This document shows positions 25,538-34,784 of a DNA stretch of 58,820 nucleotides, piece by piece. The stretch comes from Chloroflexota bacterium. GTDB taxonomy: Bacteria; Chloroflexota; UBA6077; JACCZL01. The position numbers were made by a program, and so were the translations under genes. Position 1 is the first letter of the stretch. Each line of letters starts with the position of its first letter. The notes beneath the pieces are model-generated. The model had not been told where the DNA came from, searched no databases, and saw only the letters and a program-made list of their open reading frames with translations. Where the stretch lies: assembly GCA_020850535.1 (NCBI GenBank), contig JADZEM010000081.1:1-58820 (forward strand), written 5' to 3'.

Positions 25538-26917
25538 ATGACCAGATTGATCCGCGTTCTGCTTGTCGTTGTCTGTCTGCTGCAGGCGCTACCGCGCCCG
25601 GTTGCCGCACAGGGAGCCCCGTCCGAGGCTGATGTCGCGCTGGCCTACGTCGACAACGTGGTACTGCCGACCTACACCCTGCTCGCGCAGCGTCTCACCG
25701 CGCTCAAGTCCGCCGTGGTGACGCTCAGGCAGTCGCCCACGCCAGGGAATCTCCAGGCGGCGCGGGCCGCGTGGCTGGCCGCTCGTGAGCCATGGGAGTG
25801 GAGTGAAAGCTTCCTGTTTGGGCCGGTGAGCAGCCTGGCGCTGGATCCAGCGCTGGACTCCTGGCCGATCAGCGAGGACAACCTGAAGGCGCTGCTCGCC
25901 GAGACGACGCCGCTCAACGCCGCCGTGGTCGAAGGGCTGGAGCCGGACGTCAAGGGATATCACAGCCTGGAGCTGATCCTCTACGGTGAGAAGGGCGCCA
26001 AGGAAGCCTCGGCGCTCACCCCGCGCGAGCTGGAGTACGCGCAACTGGTCGCCGAGGATATGGAGGGGATCGGTCAGACGCTTGTCGCGGCCTGGACGAG
26101 CGGCGTCGAAGGGGAGCCAGCCTTCCGCTCGGTGGTGACGGGGGCTGGCGCTGGCAACGCAGTCTACGCCAGCTCGTCCGCCGTCGTGGAAGAGCTGCTC
26201 GTGGGCATCACCGACATCCTGAACGAGGTCGCCGAGGAGAAGATCGGGCTGCCGCTCGACAATCGCGATCCGGCGCTGGCCGAGAGCTGGTACAGCCAGA
26301 CCTCCATCGACGACTACCGCAACAACGTCCAGGGTGCGCTCCAGGCCTATGCGGGCGCGCTGCCGGGGCGGGCGGCGGCCACCTCCCTCCAGGCGCTGGT
26401 CAAGGCGAAGGATCCGGCCCTCGATGCCGACATCATGGCCGGCTTCCAGCGGACCCGTGCTGCCCTCGACGCCATCCCTGCACCATTCGAGCAGTCCGTA
26501 TTGAACGCCGCCAGCAGTGCCCAGGCTCGGGCGGCACGCAACGCTGCCGCCGATCTGGCCGATCTCTTCGACAACGAGACGTATGCCCTCCTGATCGGGG
26601 AGCACGAGGCGCCGGATGTGGCGCCGGCCGACCAGTTGATGGAGCTTTCAACGGCGATTGACGACGCGTCCCAGGCCCTCGGGCGCGGCGATGTCGCGGC
26701 GGCCCAGACGGCGTTCCGCCGGTTCGACGATGGCTGGGGCGACGTCGAAGCGGGCATCCGCTCGGCCTCCCGCGAGCGCTACCGTGAGATCGAGAGCGCC
26801 ATCGCCGAGGTCCGCTCGACCCTGCTGAAGCCGGCGCAACCCGACCGCGCGGCTGCCAGCGCCGCCCTGACAAAGCTGCGCTCGGTCATCGACACGGCGC
26901 TCCCCGAGCTCCGTTAG
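25538..26917 (+). CDS. Imelysin (M75) family lipoprotein-like iron-uptake protein
   Basis: This 459-residue exported protein has a signal peptide (LIRVLLVVVCLLQALPRPVAAQ) and the imelysin/EfeO signature GxHxxE as GYHSLE (residues 140-145). After the imelysin domain (to about 350) comes a separate helical domain, about residues 365-455 (ELSTAIDDASQALGRGD..., RFDDGWGDVEAGIRSASRERYREIE), which is closely similar to repeats at the N-terminus of the next gene product. ATG at 25538 follows GGAG by seven bases. It is the first gene of a three-gene operon with FTR1 and a di-heme cytochrome and probably binds iron outside the membrane. Confidence 0.85.
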   Translation: MTRLIRVLLVVVCLLQALPRPVAAQGAPSEADVALAYVDNVVLPTYTLLAQRLTALKSAVVTLRQSPTPGNLQAARAAWLAAREPWEWSESFLFGPVSSLALDPALDSWPISEDNLKALLAETTPLNAAVVEGLEPDVKGYHSLELILYGEKGAKEASALTPRELEYAQLVAEDMEGIGQTLVAAWTSGVEGEPAFRSVVTGAGAGNAVYASSSAVVEELLVGITDILNEVAEEKIGLPLDNRDPALAESWYSQTSIDDYRNNVQGALQAYAGALPGRAAATSLQALVKAKDPALDADIMAGFQRTRAALDAIPAPFEQSVLNAASSAQARAARNAAADLADLFDNETYALLIGEHEAPDVAPADQLMELSTAIDDASQALGRGDVAAAQTAFRRFDDGWGDVEAGIRSASRERYREIESAIAEVRSTLLKPAQPDRAAASAALTKLRSVIDTALPELR

Positions 26918-26950
26918 CACGGCGGCCAGCGGTGCCTGTGGAGGCATGAC

Positions 26951-28489
26951 GTGAGAGGCAGCAGCGCCGTTCGGGTGCTGGTGGCTGGCCTGCTCATGCT
27001 GGTGGCTGGTGTGGGCGTCAGCCTCCCAGCCGGGCTGGCCTGGGCGGCGACGCCTTCCGACGATGTTCAGGAGCTTGTTGGCGAGGTTGACCGGGCCCTG
27101 GCGGCCGTCAAGGCCGGCGACCCCGTGAGCGCCGAGGCGGCGATCGGGCGCTTCAATGACCGCTGGCTGGACGTGGAAGAGGGTGTGCGCGCGCTCTCAC
27201 GTTCCAGCTATCGGGGCATCGAAGATGCGCAGGCCGAGGCATCGCTCGCCCTCAAGGCGCGGCCAGTCGACGTGACGGCTGCCGTCTGGCAGTTGGAGCG
27301 TTTGCGGGCCGAGTGCGACGCCTTCGTCCTCGGCTACAGTGGTGCCGTCCCGTCGGCGCGGGCGACGGCGGTGCGCGCGTCCAGCGCGGCCCCGAGCCTC
27401 GCAACCGTCGTCAGGCGGCTGGGCACGGCCACGACCCGCCTGGACGCCAACGATCCCGCTGGCGCGCGCAGCGAGATCGACGCCTTCGCCCGGGAGTGGC
27501 CGGACGTTGAGGGGCTGGTCAAGGCGCGGTCGGCGCGCGTCTACACGGACACCGAGAACAACACGGCACGGGTCCGCGCGGCGCTCAATGCGCGCCCGCC
27601 GGACACGGCCCTTGCGCGCGACACCCTGGGGACGATGCAGCGCGATCTTGCGCCCATCGTCGAGTCTGGCGGGCGGTACGGCCCGTTCGACGCCGCCGCT
27701 ATCCTGCTCCGCGAGGGCCTGGAAGCGCTGCTGGTGATCGGGGCGCTGCTGGCGTTCCTCCGCAAGAGCGGCAATGCCGACAAGGGGCGCTGGATCTGGG
27801 CGGGGAGTGGCCTGGCACTGCTCGCGAGCGTGCTGGTGGCGCTCAGCGTCAACGCGATCTTCTCACGGGCCAGTGCGGGGGCCAACCGTGAGCTGCTCGA
27901 AGGGCTGACGGGCCTGGTGGCCGCCGTGCTGTTGCTCTACGTCAGCTACTGGCTGCATGCCAAGAGCAGCCTGGGCGCGTGGCAGCAGTACATCCACACA
28001 CGCGGCACGGCGGCCCTGGCGGGGAACAGCATGCTGTCCCTGGCCGCGCTGGCGTTCCTGGCGGTGTTCCGCGAGGGCGCTGAGACGGTGCTGTTCTACC
28101 TGGGGATCGCGCCGTCCATCGAGACCGGCGACCTGCTGCTCGGGCTGGGGATCGGGACCGCCGGCCTGGTGGTCTGTGGCGTCTTGATCCTGGGACTCGG
28201 GGTTCGGCTGCCACTGCGGCCCTTCTTCCTGGTGACCAGCGCCCTGATCTACTACCTCGCGTTCAAGTTCGTCGGGTCGGGGGTGCATGCGCTCCAGGTG
28301 TCCGGCTACGTGACGGCCACCCCGGAGCCGTTCCTCCCATCCAGTGACCTGATCGGCCTGTTTCCCACGCTGGAGACGACCATTCCCCAGGTGCTGCTGG
28401 TCCTGGCAGCAGCAGCCGTGTTGATCTGGCAGCGCCGGCAGGGCAGCCACGCGTCCGCGCCGTCGTCGCAGCTCTCCCATCATGGATGA
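26951..28489 (+). CDS. FTR1-family high-affinity iron permease
   Basis: The 512-residue protein has a signal or membrane leader, an extracytoplasmic helical region (residues about 35-240), then a seven-helix FTR1 permease. The iron-binding motifs are REGLE (254-258) and REGAE (374-378). The extracytoplasmic region holds two copies of the ~80-residue helical domain also found at the end of the imelysin protein (RFNDRWLDVEEGVRALSRSSYRGIE and AFAREWPDVEGLVKARSARVY). GTG at 26951 follows GGAGG by six bases. EfeU/Ftr1 proteins import ferric iron after oxidation of ferrous iron. Its last bases overlap the start of the cytochrome gene. Confidence 0.93.
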   Translation: MRGSSAVRVLVAGLLMLVAGVGVSLPAGLAWAATPSDDVQELVGEVDRALAAVKAGDPVSAEAAIGRFNDRWLDVEEGVRALSRSSYRGIEDAQAEASLALKARPVDVTAAVWQLERLRAECDAFVLGYSGAVPSARATAVRASSAAPSLATVVRRLGTATTRLDANDPAGARSEIDAFAREWPDVEGLVKARSARVYTDTENNTARVRAALNARPPDTALARDTLGTMQRDLAPIVESGGRYGPFDAAAILLREGLEALLVIGALLAFLRKSGNADKGRWIWAGSGLALLASVLVALSVNAIFSRASAGANRELLEGLTGLVAAVLLLYVSYWLHAKSSLGAWQQYIHTRGTAALAGNSMLSLAALAFLAVFREGAETVLFYLGIAPSIETGDLLLGLGIGTAGLVVCGVLILGLGVRLPLRPFFLVTSALIYYLAFKFVGSGVHALQVSGYVTATPEPFLPSSDLIGLFPTLETTIPQVLLVLAAAAVLIWQRRQGSHASAPSSQLSHHG

Positions 28490-29940
28490 CCGCAGTCATG
28501 AGTGAACAGCCATTGCCCCGGCGCGCCCCAGTGCCTGGCCTTCAGAAGCCGTACCCCCGGCTCAACAGCCGCTGGCAGTGGCTGTTCCTGGCCGTGCTGG
28601 TGGCAGGGATCCCGTTCGTGCTGGTCGCCTCCGCCGCCGTGGCTGCGCCCGGACGCCAGCCAGCCACGCCCGTTGTGCCGGAGGATGGGCGGCTCGGCGG
28701 CGATCTCACCGTCGTCAGCCGCACATCACGGGCGTTCGGGCTGCCCGGCCCGACGTTGAGCGCCGAGGAGCGCGCCCTGTTCCTGACCGGCGATACCGCG
28801 TTTGAAGCGACCTTCGTGGCCGGCGCGGCCCCGACCAACAGCGGCCTCGGGCCGCACTTCAACAACGCCTCGTGCGCCGGCTGTCATGTCGGGGACGGCC
28901 GCGGGCAGCCGGTGGTCGGGAGCGGCGCGCGGCGGAGTCAGGCGCTGGTGCGGGTGAGCCTGCCAGCGGGAGCGCCATACGTCCCCGGTGGCCCGGCCGC
29001 CGTGCCGGGGCTTGGGACACAGGTCCGCGATCATGCCACGTTCGGCGTTCAGCCGGACGCGGGCGTGGCGCTGCAGTGGCAGACCGTTGACGGCCAGTAC
29101 GCCGACGGCACGCCGTATCAGCTCCGTACGCCGAGCCTGACGATCACCCTGCCAGACGGGACGCCGCTCGGCCCCGAGGTGCTGCGCTCGCTGCGGGTCA
29201 CGCCGCCGAGCTTCGGGCGCGGCCTCCTGGAAGCTGTGCCCGAAGCGGCCATCCTGGCGCTGGCCGATCCTGAGGATCGTGATGGCGACGGCATCTCCGG
29301 CCGGCCGAACTGGGTCTGGGATGTCCCGAATGCAGAGCGCCGATTGGGGCGGTTCGGGCTGAAGGCGAACGTGGCCGGCCTGCCGCAGCAGGTGGCCCAG
29401 GCCTACAGCGAGGACATGGGCATCACCAACCCGATGTTCCCGGCCACGGACGGCAGTACGGAGATCGACCAGAGCACGCTCGACGCCGTCATCTTCTACG
29501 TCCGCACGCTGGCAGTGCCGGCTCGTCGGACGCCGTCTGCCGAGGCCCGCGCGGGCGAGGCGCTGTTCGTCGCGGCCGGCTGCACGGGCTGTCATACGCC
29601 TTCCGTCCAGACGGGACCAGGCCCGATACGCGCCCTGGCGAACCAGACGATCTACCCGTACAGCGATCTGCTGCTGCATGACCTGGGCGCCGAGCTGGCC
29701 GATGGCCGCCCGGACTTCGAGGCGAGTGGGACGGAGTGGCGAACGCCGCCGTTGTGGGGCATTGGGCTGACCGAGACGGTTGCTGGTGCGTCCTCGACCT
29801 TCCTGCACGACGGCCGGGCCCGCTCACTCGACGAGGCGATCCTCTGGCACGGCGGCGAGGCTGAGGCGGCGCGCAACTGGTTCGTCCAGGCGACGGCCGA
29901 GGAACGCGCCCGCCTGATCGCCTTCTTGCGCTCACTCTGA
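28486..29940 (+). CDS. Di-heme cytochrome c oxidoreductase (DUF1111/DHOR family)
   Basis: A 484-residue exported protein anchored by one N-terminal hydrophobic helix (WLFLAVLVAGIPFVLVASAAV). Two c-type heme sites are present: CAGCH (130-134) and CTGCH (366-370). The C-terminal block (TPPLWGIGLT...FLHDGRARSLDEAILWHGGEA) is typical of the di-heme oxidoreductase/MauG-like cytochrome peroxidase superfamily. The ATG shares four bases with the FTR1 stop (ATGA), which couples translation; a second ATG is at 28498. In this operon it occupies the place of the EfeB peroxidase of efeUOB, so a role in iron oxidation or electron transfer is inferred. Confidence 0.88.
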   Translation: MTAVMSEQPLPRRAPVPGLQKPYPRLNSRWQWLFLAVLVAGIPFVLVASAAVAAPGRQPATPVVPEDGRLGGDLTVVSRTSRAFGLPGPTLSAEERALFLTGDTAFEATFVAGAAPTNSGLGPHFNNASCAGCHVGDGRGQPVVGSGARRSQALVRVSLPAGAPYVPGGPAAVPGLGTQVRDHATFGVQPDAGVALQWQTVDGQYADGTPYQLRTPSLTITLPDGTPLGPEVLRSLRVTPPSFGRGLLEAVPEAAILALADPEDRDGDGISGRPNWVWDVPNAERRLGRFGLKANVAGLPQQVAQAYSEDMGITNPMFPATDGSTEIDQSTLDAVIFYVRTLAVPARRTPSAEARAGEALFVAAGCTGCHTPSVQTGPGPIRALANQTIYPYSDLLLHDLGAELADGRPDFEASGTEWRTPPLWGIGLTETVAGASSTFLHDGRARSLDEAILWHGGEAEAARNWFVQATAEERARLIAFLRSL

Positions 29941-30041
29941 GCGGTCACCTGATGCACCTGGCGTGCGTGGGGAGTGCTCTGTGACGAGACGTGTATGCGT
30001 TGAGCCTGTCCTACTGTAGGGGATCAGCAAACGTACACGTA

Positions 30042-30527
30042 TCAGAATCTCCAGCCAACATCGTGAAGGAATTCTTCCCAGGTCAGGCAAGGGACACCGA
30101 GATCGTCACACACGTCGGGGATCTTCTTCCTGCCCGAAGGAGCCCTCCGACGTCGCTCATCAGTTACGACTTTGCCACCGTTCAAGTACGCGAGGGCGAT
30201 GAGATAAGGATCTGCCTTGTCGACCTGGCCTGTCGGATCAACAAGATCCTGACCATGGACAAGGACGTCTTGAAGCGCCTGTTGGAGCGGAACATCGAGC
30301 GGAACGAAGAGTCCGTCGTATCCCTTCAGCGTTGCATCGAGGCCGTCTCTCACTGAAAGGCGCTCCACCTCGGCCAGCACTACATCTGGGCACCGGAGAC
30401 TGCCGCTGACGACTGCTGCCGCGATTGCCTCCCACAACTGCACGAAGATGTCGGGAGGGCAGCCGCGCCGGATATCTATCCATACGCTGGTATCAAATAC
30501 ATACAAGGGAGTGGGCCGCGCGAGCAC
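30042..30527 (-). CDS. DUF4411 PIN-domain protein, probable toxin
   Basis: A 161-residue PIN-fold protein of the DUF4411 type. The acidic nuclease residues are visible: D12 in YVFDTSVWID, a glutamate in VVLAEVERL, KADPYLIALA, and VVTDERRR. PIN toxins are Mg-dependent ribonucleases. The start is a GTG at 30527, one base after the stop codon of the upstream XRE-ImmA/IrrE gene, so the two are cotranscribed. Codon and base use is lower in GC than the neighbouring genes, pointing to transfer. RNA target unknown. Confidence 0.85.
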   Translation of the reverse strand: MLARPTPLYVFDTSVWIDIRRGCPPDIFVQLWEAIAAAVVSGSLRCPDVVLAEVERLSVRDGLDATLKGYDGLFVPLDVPLQQALQDVLVHGQDLVDPTGQVDKADPYLIALAYLNGGKVVTDERRRRAPSGRKKIPDVCDDLGVPCLTWEEFLHDVGWRF

Positions 30528-30528
30528 G

Positions 30529-31707
30529 CTAGAGTCCCAGCCGGTCCGCCATCTCAGCGAAGTGCCGTGCCTTCACATCGAGGTAGTCGGAGGCATCCTT
30601 GATGCTGATTTGCTTGCGCTCTAGAGCGCCCAGGACAAGTTGGCTAAACCTCCGACCATTGTTGCGGATCGCTAGCACCGTGTAAGGTGGCCCACCGGTT
30701 GGCCGCGAGGTTTCCGACGGTGGAGATACGTAGGCTGCGCGATACTCGCCCAGCTTTCTGTTCACAAAGCTGCGAGGCACCATGTTCAACTCGGCTAGGC
30801 GAATGACTACCACCTCTCGGCTCACGAAGTGGGCTGAAGCGATGCTGGCGATCTCTGACTCTGCTGCCTCGCCTTCATGAACTCGCGACAAGCCCTCTGC
30901 ATCTTGCAGTAAGGTATTGCCTGGTAGCAAGATCGCCCCCGCCACTCGATTGCAGAAGCCTTCTACGCCCGAGTCATTCTCGACGGACGTGGATGTAGCC
31001 GCGACCAACCCGCATACGCCGCCCTCTCGGATCATAAGATGCACTAACTCATGCATCAAAGTGAAGATCCGGGCTGTTGCGGCATCAGCTCCATTGAGGA
31101 TGATGATGGGCAGACGGTCCCCGCTGATCGAGCAACCACGCATCATGCGGACAGGTATGCGTGATACTTGGCAGACCAGGATGTCACGTGCTTCGATTCG
31201 CTCTATCCATCCAGCAAGCGCCGCTTCCGCGGTCTTTGGTGGAATGGGTGTGAGCGAGGCTTCGAGCCACTCTCTCGCCTTGGATGCAACCATTTCTGGG
31301 TCTTCGGTGACTTCTGCATGCAGGGTGAAAGGCTTCGGTTCGATGCCCGACTCAGCGAGGAGCCGCAGCGCAATTTCGCGTCGACGGCGGGCACGCCGCA
31401 ACTCAAGCCGGAGTGTGGGTGAGATCTCAACTGATTCGTCGGCCGTCAGTCGCCGAAAATCTCGTGCAAGTGGCTCGGGAGCCGGCGGGTGGGGCAGGAA
31501 GAATGCCGCTAGCGGACGCTTGTATACGCGGGCAGCGTCCCGCAGTTTTGCAAGGGTGAGTTGACTTCGACCTTGCTCAGCATCAGCAAGCTTCGATCCG
31601 TCTTTGAAACCAAGCTTGTGAGCGGCCTCGTCAATTGAGTATCCGGACGCTTCTCGTGCCCATACCAGCAACTCTGGACGGACAACTGCTGGCACGCTTG
31701 CGGGCAT
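30529..31707 (-). CDS. XRE helix-turn-helix plus ImmA/IrrE metallopeptidase
   Basis: The 392-residue protein joins an N-terminal XRE-type HTH (about residues 12-65, EASGYSIDEAAHKLGF...) to an ImmA/IrrE zinc peptidase domain with HELVH (219-223) and a downstream region EGFCNRVAGAILLP that supplies the third ligand area. A C-terminal domain of about 100 residues follows. Proteins of this build often act as antitoxins or proteolytic regulators for a toxin encoded downstream, here the DUF4411 PIN protein. GC content is visibly lower than in flanking genes. Autoregulation by its HTH is likely but no operator was resolved. Confidence 0.88.
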   Translation of the reverse strand: MPASVPAVVRPELLVWAREASGYSIDEAAHKLGFKDGSKLADAEQGRSQLTLAKLRDAARVYKRPLAAFFLPHPPAPEPLARDFRRLTADESVEISPTLRLELRRARRRREIALRLLAESGIEPKPFTLHAEVTEDPEMVASKAREWLEASLTPIPPKTAEAALAGWIERIEARDILVCQVSRIPVRMMRGCSISGDRLPIIILNGADAATARIFTLMHELVHLMIREGGVCGLVAATSTSVENDSGVEGFCNRVAGAILLPGNTLLQDAEGLSRVHEGEAAESEIASIASAHFVSREVVVIRLAELNMVPRSFVNRKLGEYRAAYVSPPSETSRPTGGPPYTVLAIRNNGRRFSQLVLGALERKQISIKDASDYLDVKARHFAEMADRLGL

Positions 31708-31977
31708 GAGGGTAGCCGAGACCTCGAAATGTCTTCACAACCGTGCAGAGACGGCAAGTGAACTCGAACAGGGCGCAGCGACTCACATCAAAGCCTGTCC
31801 AGGCGATGGTAGGCTAGGCTGGGCCTCTGTGTCCATCGGAATTGTGCTACGGACAGGTGGCGCGCCTTAGTTTTCGAGTTGGTCCCAACGAACTCTCAGT
31901 TCCGTCTCTCCCCCAACCCCTGCCGCGTGGGCCACAATGCAGGGGCGATGTTGTGGGGTAGGAAGGGAGTCACCGTC

Positions 31978-32919
31978 ATGCCGAAGCTTGATCTTCCAAG
32001 GCGCACGCTGGGGCGCACTGGTCTGGACGTCACCGTGCTCGGCTACGGCTCGATGGAGATGCGCGGCGTTCCACGGGGCCGCGACGTGACCGACGAGCAG
32101 TCCGAGCGGATCCTGAACGCCGTGCTGGACGCCGGCATCAACTTCATCGACACCTCGATCGACTACGGCCTCGCCGAGGGCCGCATCGGACGGTTCATCG
32201 GGCGTCGGCGCTCCGAGTATTTCCTGGCCTCGAAGTGCGGCTGCCTGACCGGCGAGCTGCTCGATAACCCGCCGCCCGCGAAGGCTGGATCGAGCCAGCC
32301 ACACGTCTACACGCCTGAGAATATCGTGCGTGGGGTCGAGCAGAGCCTCCAGCGCATGAACACCGACTACCTCGATCTCGTGCAGTTCCACGGCTCGCCG
32401 TCGCGGGCCCAACTGGAGGAGCATGGCGGCCTCCAGGCGCTCCGAGAGCTCCAGCGGCAGGGCAAGGTCCGCTTCATCGGCATCTCGGGCACCCTCCCGA
32501 ACCTGCCAGAGCAGATCGCGATGGGTGTGTTCGACGTGTTCCAGATCCCGTACTCGGCGCTGGAGCGCCAGCACGAGCTGCTGATCGAGCAGGCATCCGC
32601 CGCCGGGGCCGGCATCATCATTCGAGGCGGCGCGGCCAAGGGCGGCCCAGGCAAGGAGCAGGGCGCATCGTGGGACGCCTGGCAGCAGGTCGGCATCGAC
32701 GACTTGCTGGGTGGGATGTCGCGGATGGAGTTCGTCCTCCGCTTCACGATCACCCACCCCGACCTTGACACCACCATCGTCGGGACCATCAACCCCGCGC
32801 ACCTCGCCGATAACGTCCGGGCACTGCTGGCCGGGCCGCTCCCACACGACATCTACGCCGAGGCCAAGCACCGCCTTGCAGAGGCCGGCTCGGAGCCGGT
32901 CGCGATCCCGGCCACCTGA
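31978..32919 (+). CDS. Aldo/keto reductase
   Basis: A 313-residue NADPH-dependent oxidoreductase with the AKR barrel. The catalytic tetrad is visible as D and Y in FIDTSIDYGLAEG, K in FLASKCG, and H in DLVQFHGSP. The family end-block (TIVGTINPAHLADNV) is present. The ATG at 31978 follows GGGAG by eight bases; the frame stays open to 31879 but without a ribosome site. Substrate unknown; such enzymes often reduce sugar aldehydes or ketones. The following Gfo/Idh/MocA gene is separated by a repeat-bearing gap of about 410 bases. Confidence 0.88.
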   Translation: MPKLDLPRRTLGRTGLDVTVLGYGSMEMRGVPRGRDVTDEQSERILNAVLDAGINFIDTSIDYGLAEGRIGRFIGRRRSEYFLASKCGCLTGELLDNPPPAKAGSSQPHVYTPENIVRGVEQSLQRMNTDYLDLVQFHGSPSRAQLEEHGGLQALRELQRQGKVRFIGISGTLPNLPEQIAMGVFDVFQIPYSALERQHELLIEQASAAGAGIIIRGGAAKGGPGKEQGASWDAWQQVGIDDLLGGMSRMEFVLRFTITHPDLDTTIVGTINPAHLADNVRALLAGPLPHDIYAEAKHRLAEAGSEPVAIPAT

Positions 32920-33019
32920 TGGCTCCCGCGTAGTCGCTCGGAGCAGCCGCGAGGATCGCAACGGGTCGTGGAACGAGCCTACCCCATCCCCGTCATCCAA
33001 GCGACTGTGAGCCGGCCCC

Positions 33020-33135
33020 GTCATCCCGACCGAAGCGAGGAACGAGCGAAGTGGAGATCTTCCTCAGGCCCCGTGCATCGTCGTTCCGGGAAGATCCCTC
33101 GACTGCGCTCGCACGCTCGCTCCGCTCGGGATGAC
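33020..33135. repeat. Family B hairpin repeat, CCCGACC subtype
   Basis: The left end is GTCATCCCGACCGAAGCGAG and the right end CTCCGCTCGGGATGAC, with inner GAGATCTTCC and GGAAGATCCC arms. It matches the element at 33-148. It occupies the middle of the 32920-33331 gap, in which no gene was seen. Confidence 0.85.
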
Positions 33136-33331
33136 GGGGTAGTGGCGCGGGGTCGCTCCGCTCGAGAGGACGGACACGGTGTCAACATCGGCGTGGTGAC
33201 GTGCTTGCCCGTGTGCCGTGTCAGACCGGGGCCGGCGTGGCGGCGGATCAAGCGCACCTGGCGGCCGGGCTACAGTATCCCCAGCCGTCGCTGGCCCATC
33301 GCGGAGCCGCCGGCGGCCTGGGAGAGTATTG

Positions 33332-34336
33332 ATGCGCGTGATGTTGGTCGGCACGGGCGCCATCGCCTACCGGCATGCGGCGGCCTGCCGTGACCTGGAC
33401 GGCGCTGATCTGGTGGCCGTCTGCGACGTGCGGCGCGAGGCCGCCGACGCCCTGGCTGACACCTTTGGCGTCGAGAGCCGCTACACCGATCTGAACGTTA
33501 TGCTCGGGCAGGAGCAGGCGGACCTTGCGATCATCGCGACCTGGGGCCTGTACCACGCCGAGTTGGTGGACAGGCTGTCCGCCTCCGGGAAGGTTCGCGC
33601 CATCCTCTGCGAGAAGCCGTTGGCAATGGACACCGCCCAGGCCGCTGAGATGGCCCGGCTGGCCCAGGAGCGCGGCGTCCTGCTGGCCGAGGCGTTTCGT
33701 CTGCGACACCAGCCGATCCACCACCGGGCCATCGAGATTGTCCGCTCGGGCGGCATCGGCGAGGTGCGCCACGTCCGCAACGCCATGATGTCCGTCACCG
33801 CCGAGGAGGATCGCGATCCGCAGAAGAACTGGCGGTTCAACAAGGCCGTCGGCGGCGGCGTCACCTACGACATCGGCTGCTACTGCATCAACCAGTTGCG
33901 CTGGGCGCTCGACGCCGAGCCGGAGACCGTCCAGGCCATCGGCACCTGGGGGCCGACCGGCGTCGACGAGCACGTCGTGGCGATGGCGACCTTTTCCGGT
34001 GGCCGAACGGCCGAATGGTGCGTCTCCTGGCAGGCCGGCCCGCGCCACGTCGCCGAAGTGATGGGCAGCGAAGGCTCGCTGCGGATCGAGAACGCCTGGG
34101 GCGACAACCTCGGCACCGCCACCACGCTGGAGATCTTCGACCGTAAGCGCAACCGCACCGTCGAGACCTTCGAGCCGACCGACCAGTTCTGGCTGCAACT
34201 GCAGCACATGCAGGACTGCCTGGACAACGGCGTCCCACACCGGCTGCCGCCGGAGAACAGCATCGCGCAGATGCGGGTCATCGACGCCGTGTACGCCTCG
34301 CTGGCGTCGGGCCGCCCGGAGCCGGTGGCACGATAG
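33332..34336 (+). CDS. Gfo/Idh/MocA family oxidoreductase
   Basis: The 334-residue protein begins with a nucleotide-binding motif (VMLVGTGAIAYRH), has the family signature CEKPLAM (about residue 90) and a GGGVTYDIGCYCIN block that matches the catalytic region of sugar dehydrogenases. Normal length. ATG at 33332 follows GGGAG by seven bases, while the longer frame to 33218 is unsupported. It is only distantly similar to the enzyme at 3870-4958. Probable role: NAD(P)-dependent oxidation of a sugar or cyclitol. Confidence 0.88.
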   Translation: MRVMLVGTGAIAYRHAAACRDLDGADLVAVCDVRREAADALADTFGVESRYTDLNVMLGQEQADLAIIATWGLYHAELVDRLSASGKVRAILCEKPLAMDTAQAAEMARLAQERGVLLAEAFRLRHQPIHHRAIEIVRSGGIGEVRHVRNAMMSVTAEEDRDPQKNWRFNKAVGGGVTYDIGCYCINQLRWALDAEPETVQAIGTWGPTGVDEHVVAMATFSGGRTAEWCVSWQAGPRHVAEVMGSEGSLRIENAWGDNLGTATTLEIFDRKRNRTVETFEPTDQFWLQLQHMQDCLDNGVPHRLPPENSIAQMRVIDAVYASLASGRPEPVAR

Positions 34337-34446
34337 TTGCCGTGGGCTGGCCGGGCTTCCGGAGGCTGCACATCGCTTCAGGAAATCTTCAGCTTTCTCG
34401 CCGCTGGAGTTCAGCCTCCGCGCACCATCATAGGCGTGTCCCGCTT

Positions 34447-34488
34447 CACTCCCTGCCAGTGCGCTCTGCCCAGCGCTGGCAGGGAGTG
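34447..34488. repeat. 13-bp inverted repeat in a 448-base gap
   Basis: CACTCCCTGCCAG at 34447-34459 pairs perfectly with CTGGCAGGGAGTG at 34476-34488, and inner GCGCT/AGCGC bases extend the stem. It lies 111 bases after the Gfo/Idh/MocA stop and could be a transcript end, although no T tract follows. The rest of the gap 34337-34784 holds no gene that I could recognise. Confidence 0.65.
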
Positions 34489-34784
34489 TCTCGCGGGCGG
34501 CCACCCTGCTGGCTCGGAAGCGCATGATGACCGTTGTTCGCCATCCTCTTCGCCGCCCCTGCCGCCTGCCACGGCTGTGTGGATGATGCGCGCCCTTGCC
34601 GCGCCTTGCACGGCCCGTCAGCGGCCGGCTATCGTCCGCTCGCGCCGGGGGCACGGGAGCGTGAGGGGTGGCTGCGTGCATCCTGGCGGCACGCTGCTGT
34701 GGGTTCGGCGCTGAGCAGATGGTCTTCCCCCCACACACAAGACGCGGACGCGCGTCGGCGTACCTGAGCTAACCGAGGCGATCC

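Noticed and set aside
29991-30356. Plus-strand 121-codon frame opposite the PIN gene
   Set aside because: The minus strand has the PIN active-site residues and operon spacing; the plus frame has no family or ribosome site.
34337-34714. Open frame in the gap before the export operon
   Set aside because: Cys/Pro/Arg-rich translation without ribosome site or family; treated as non-coding.
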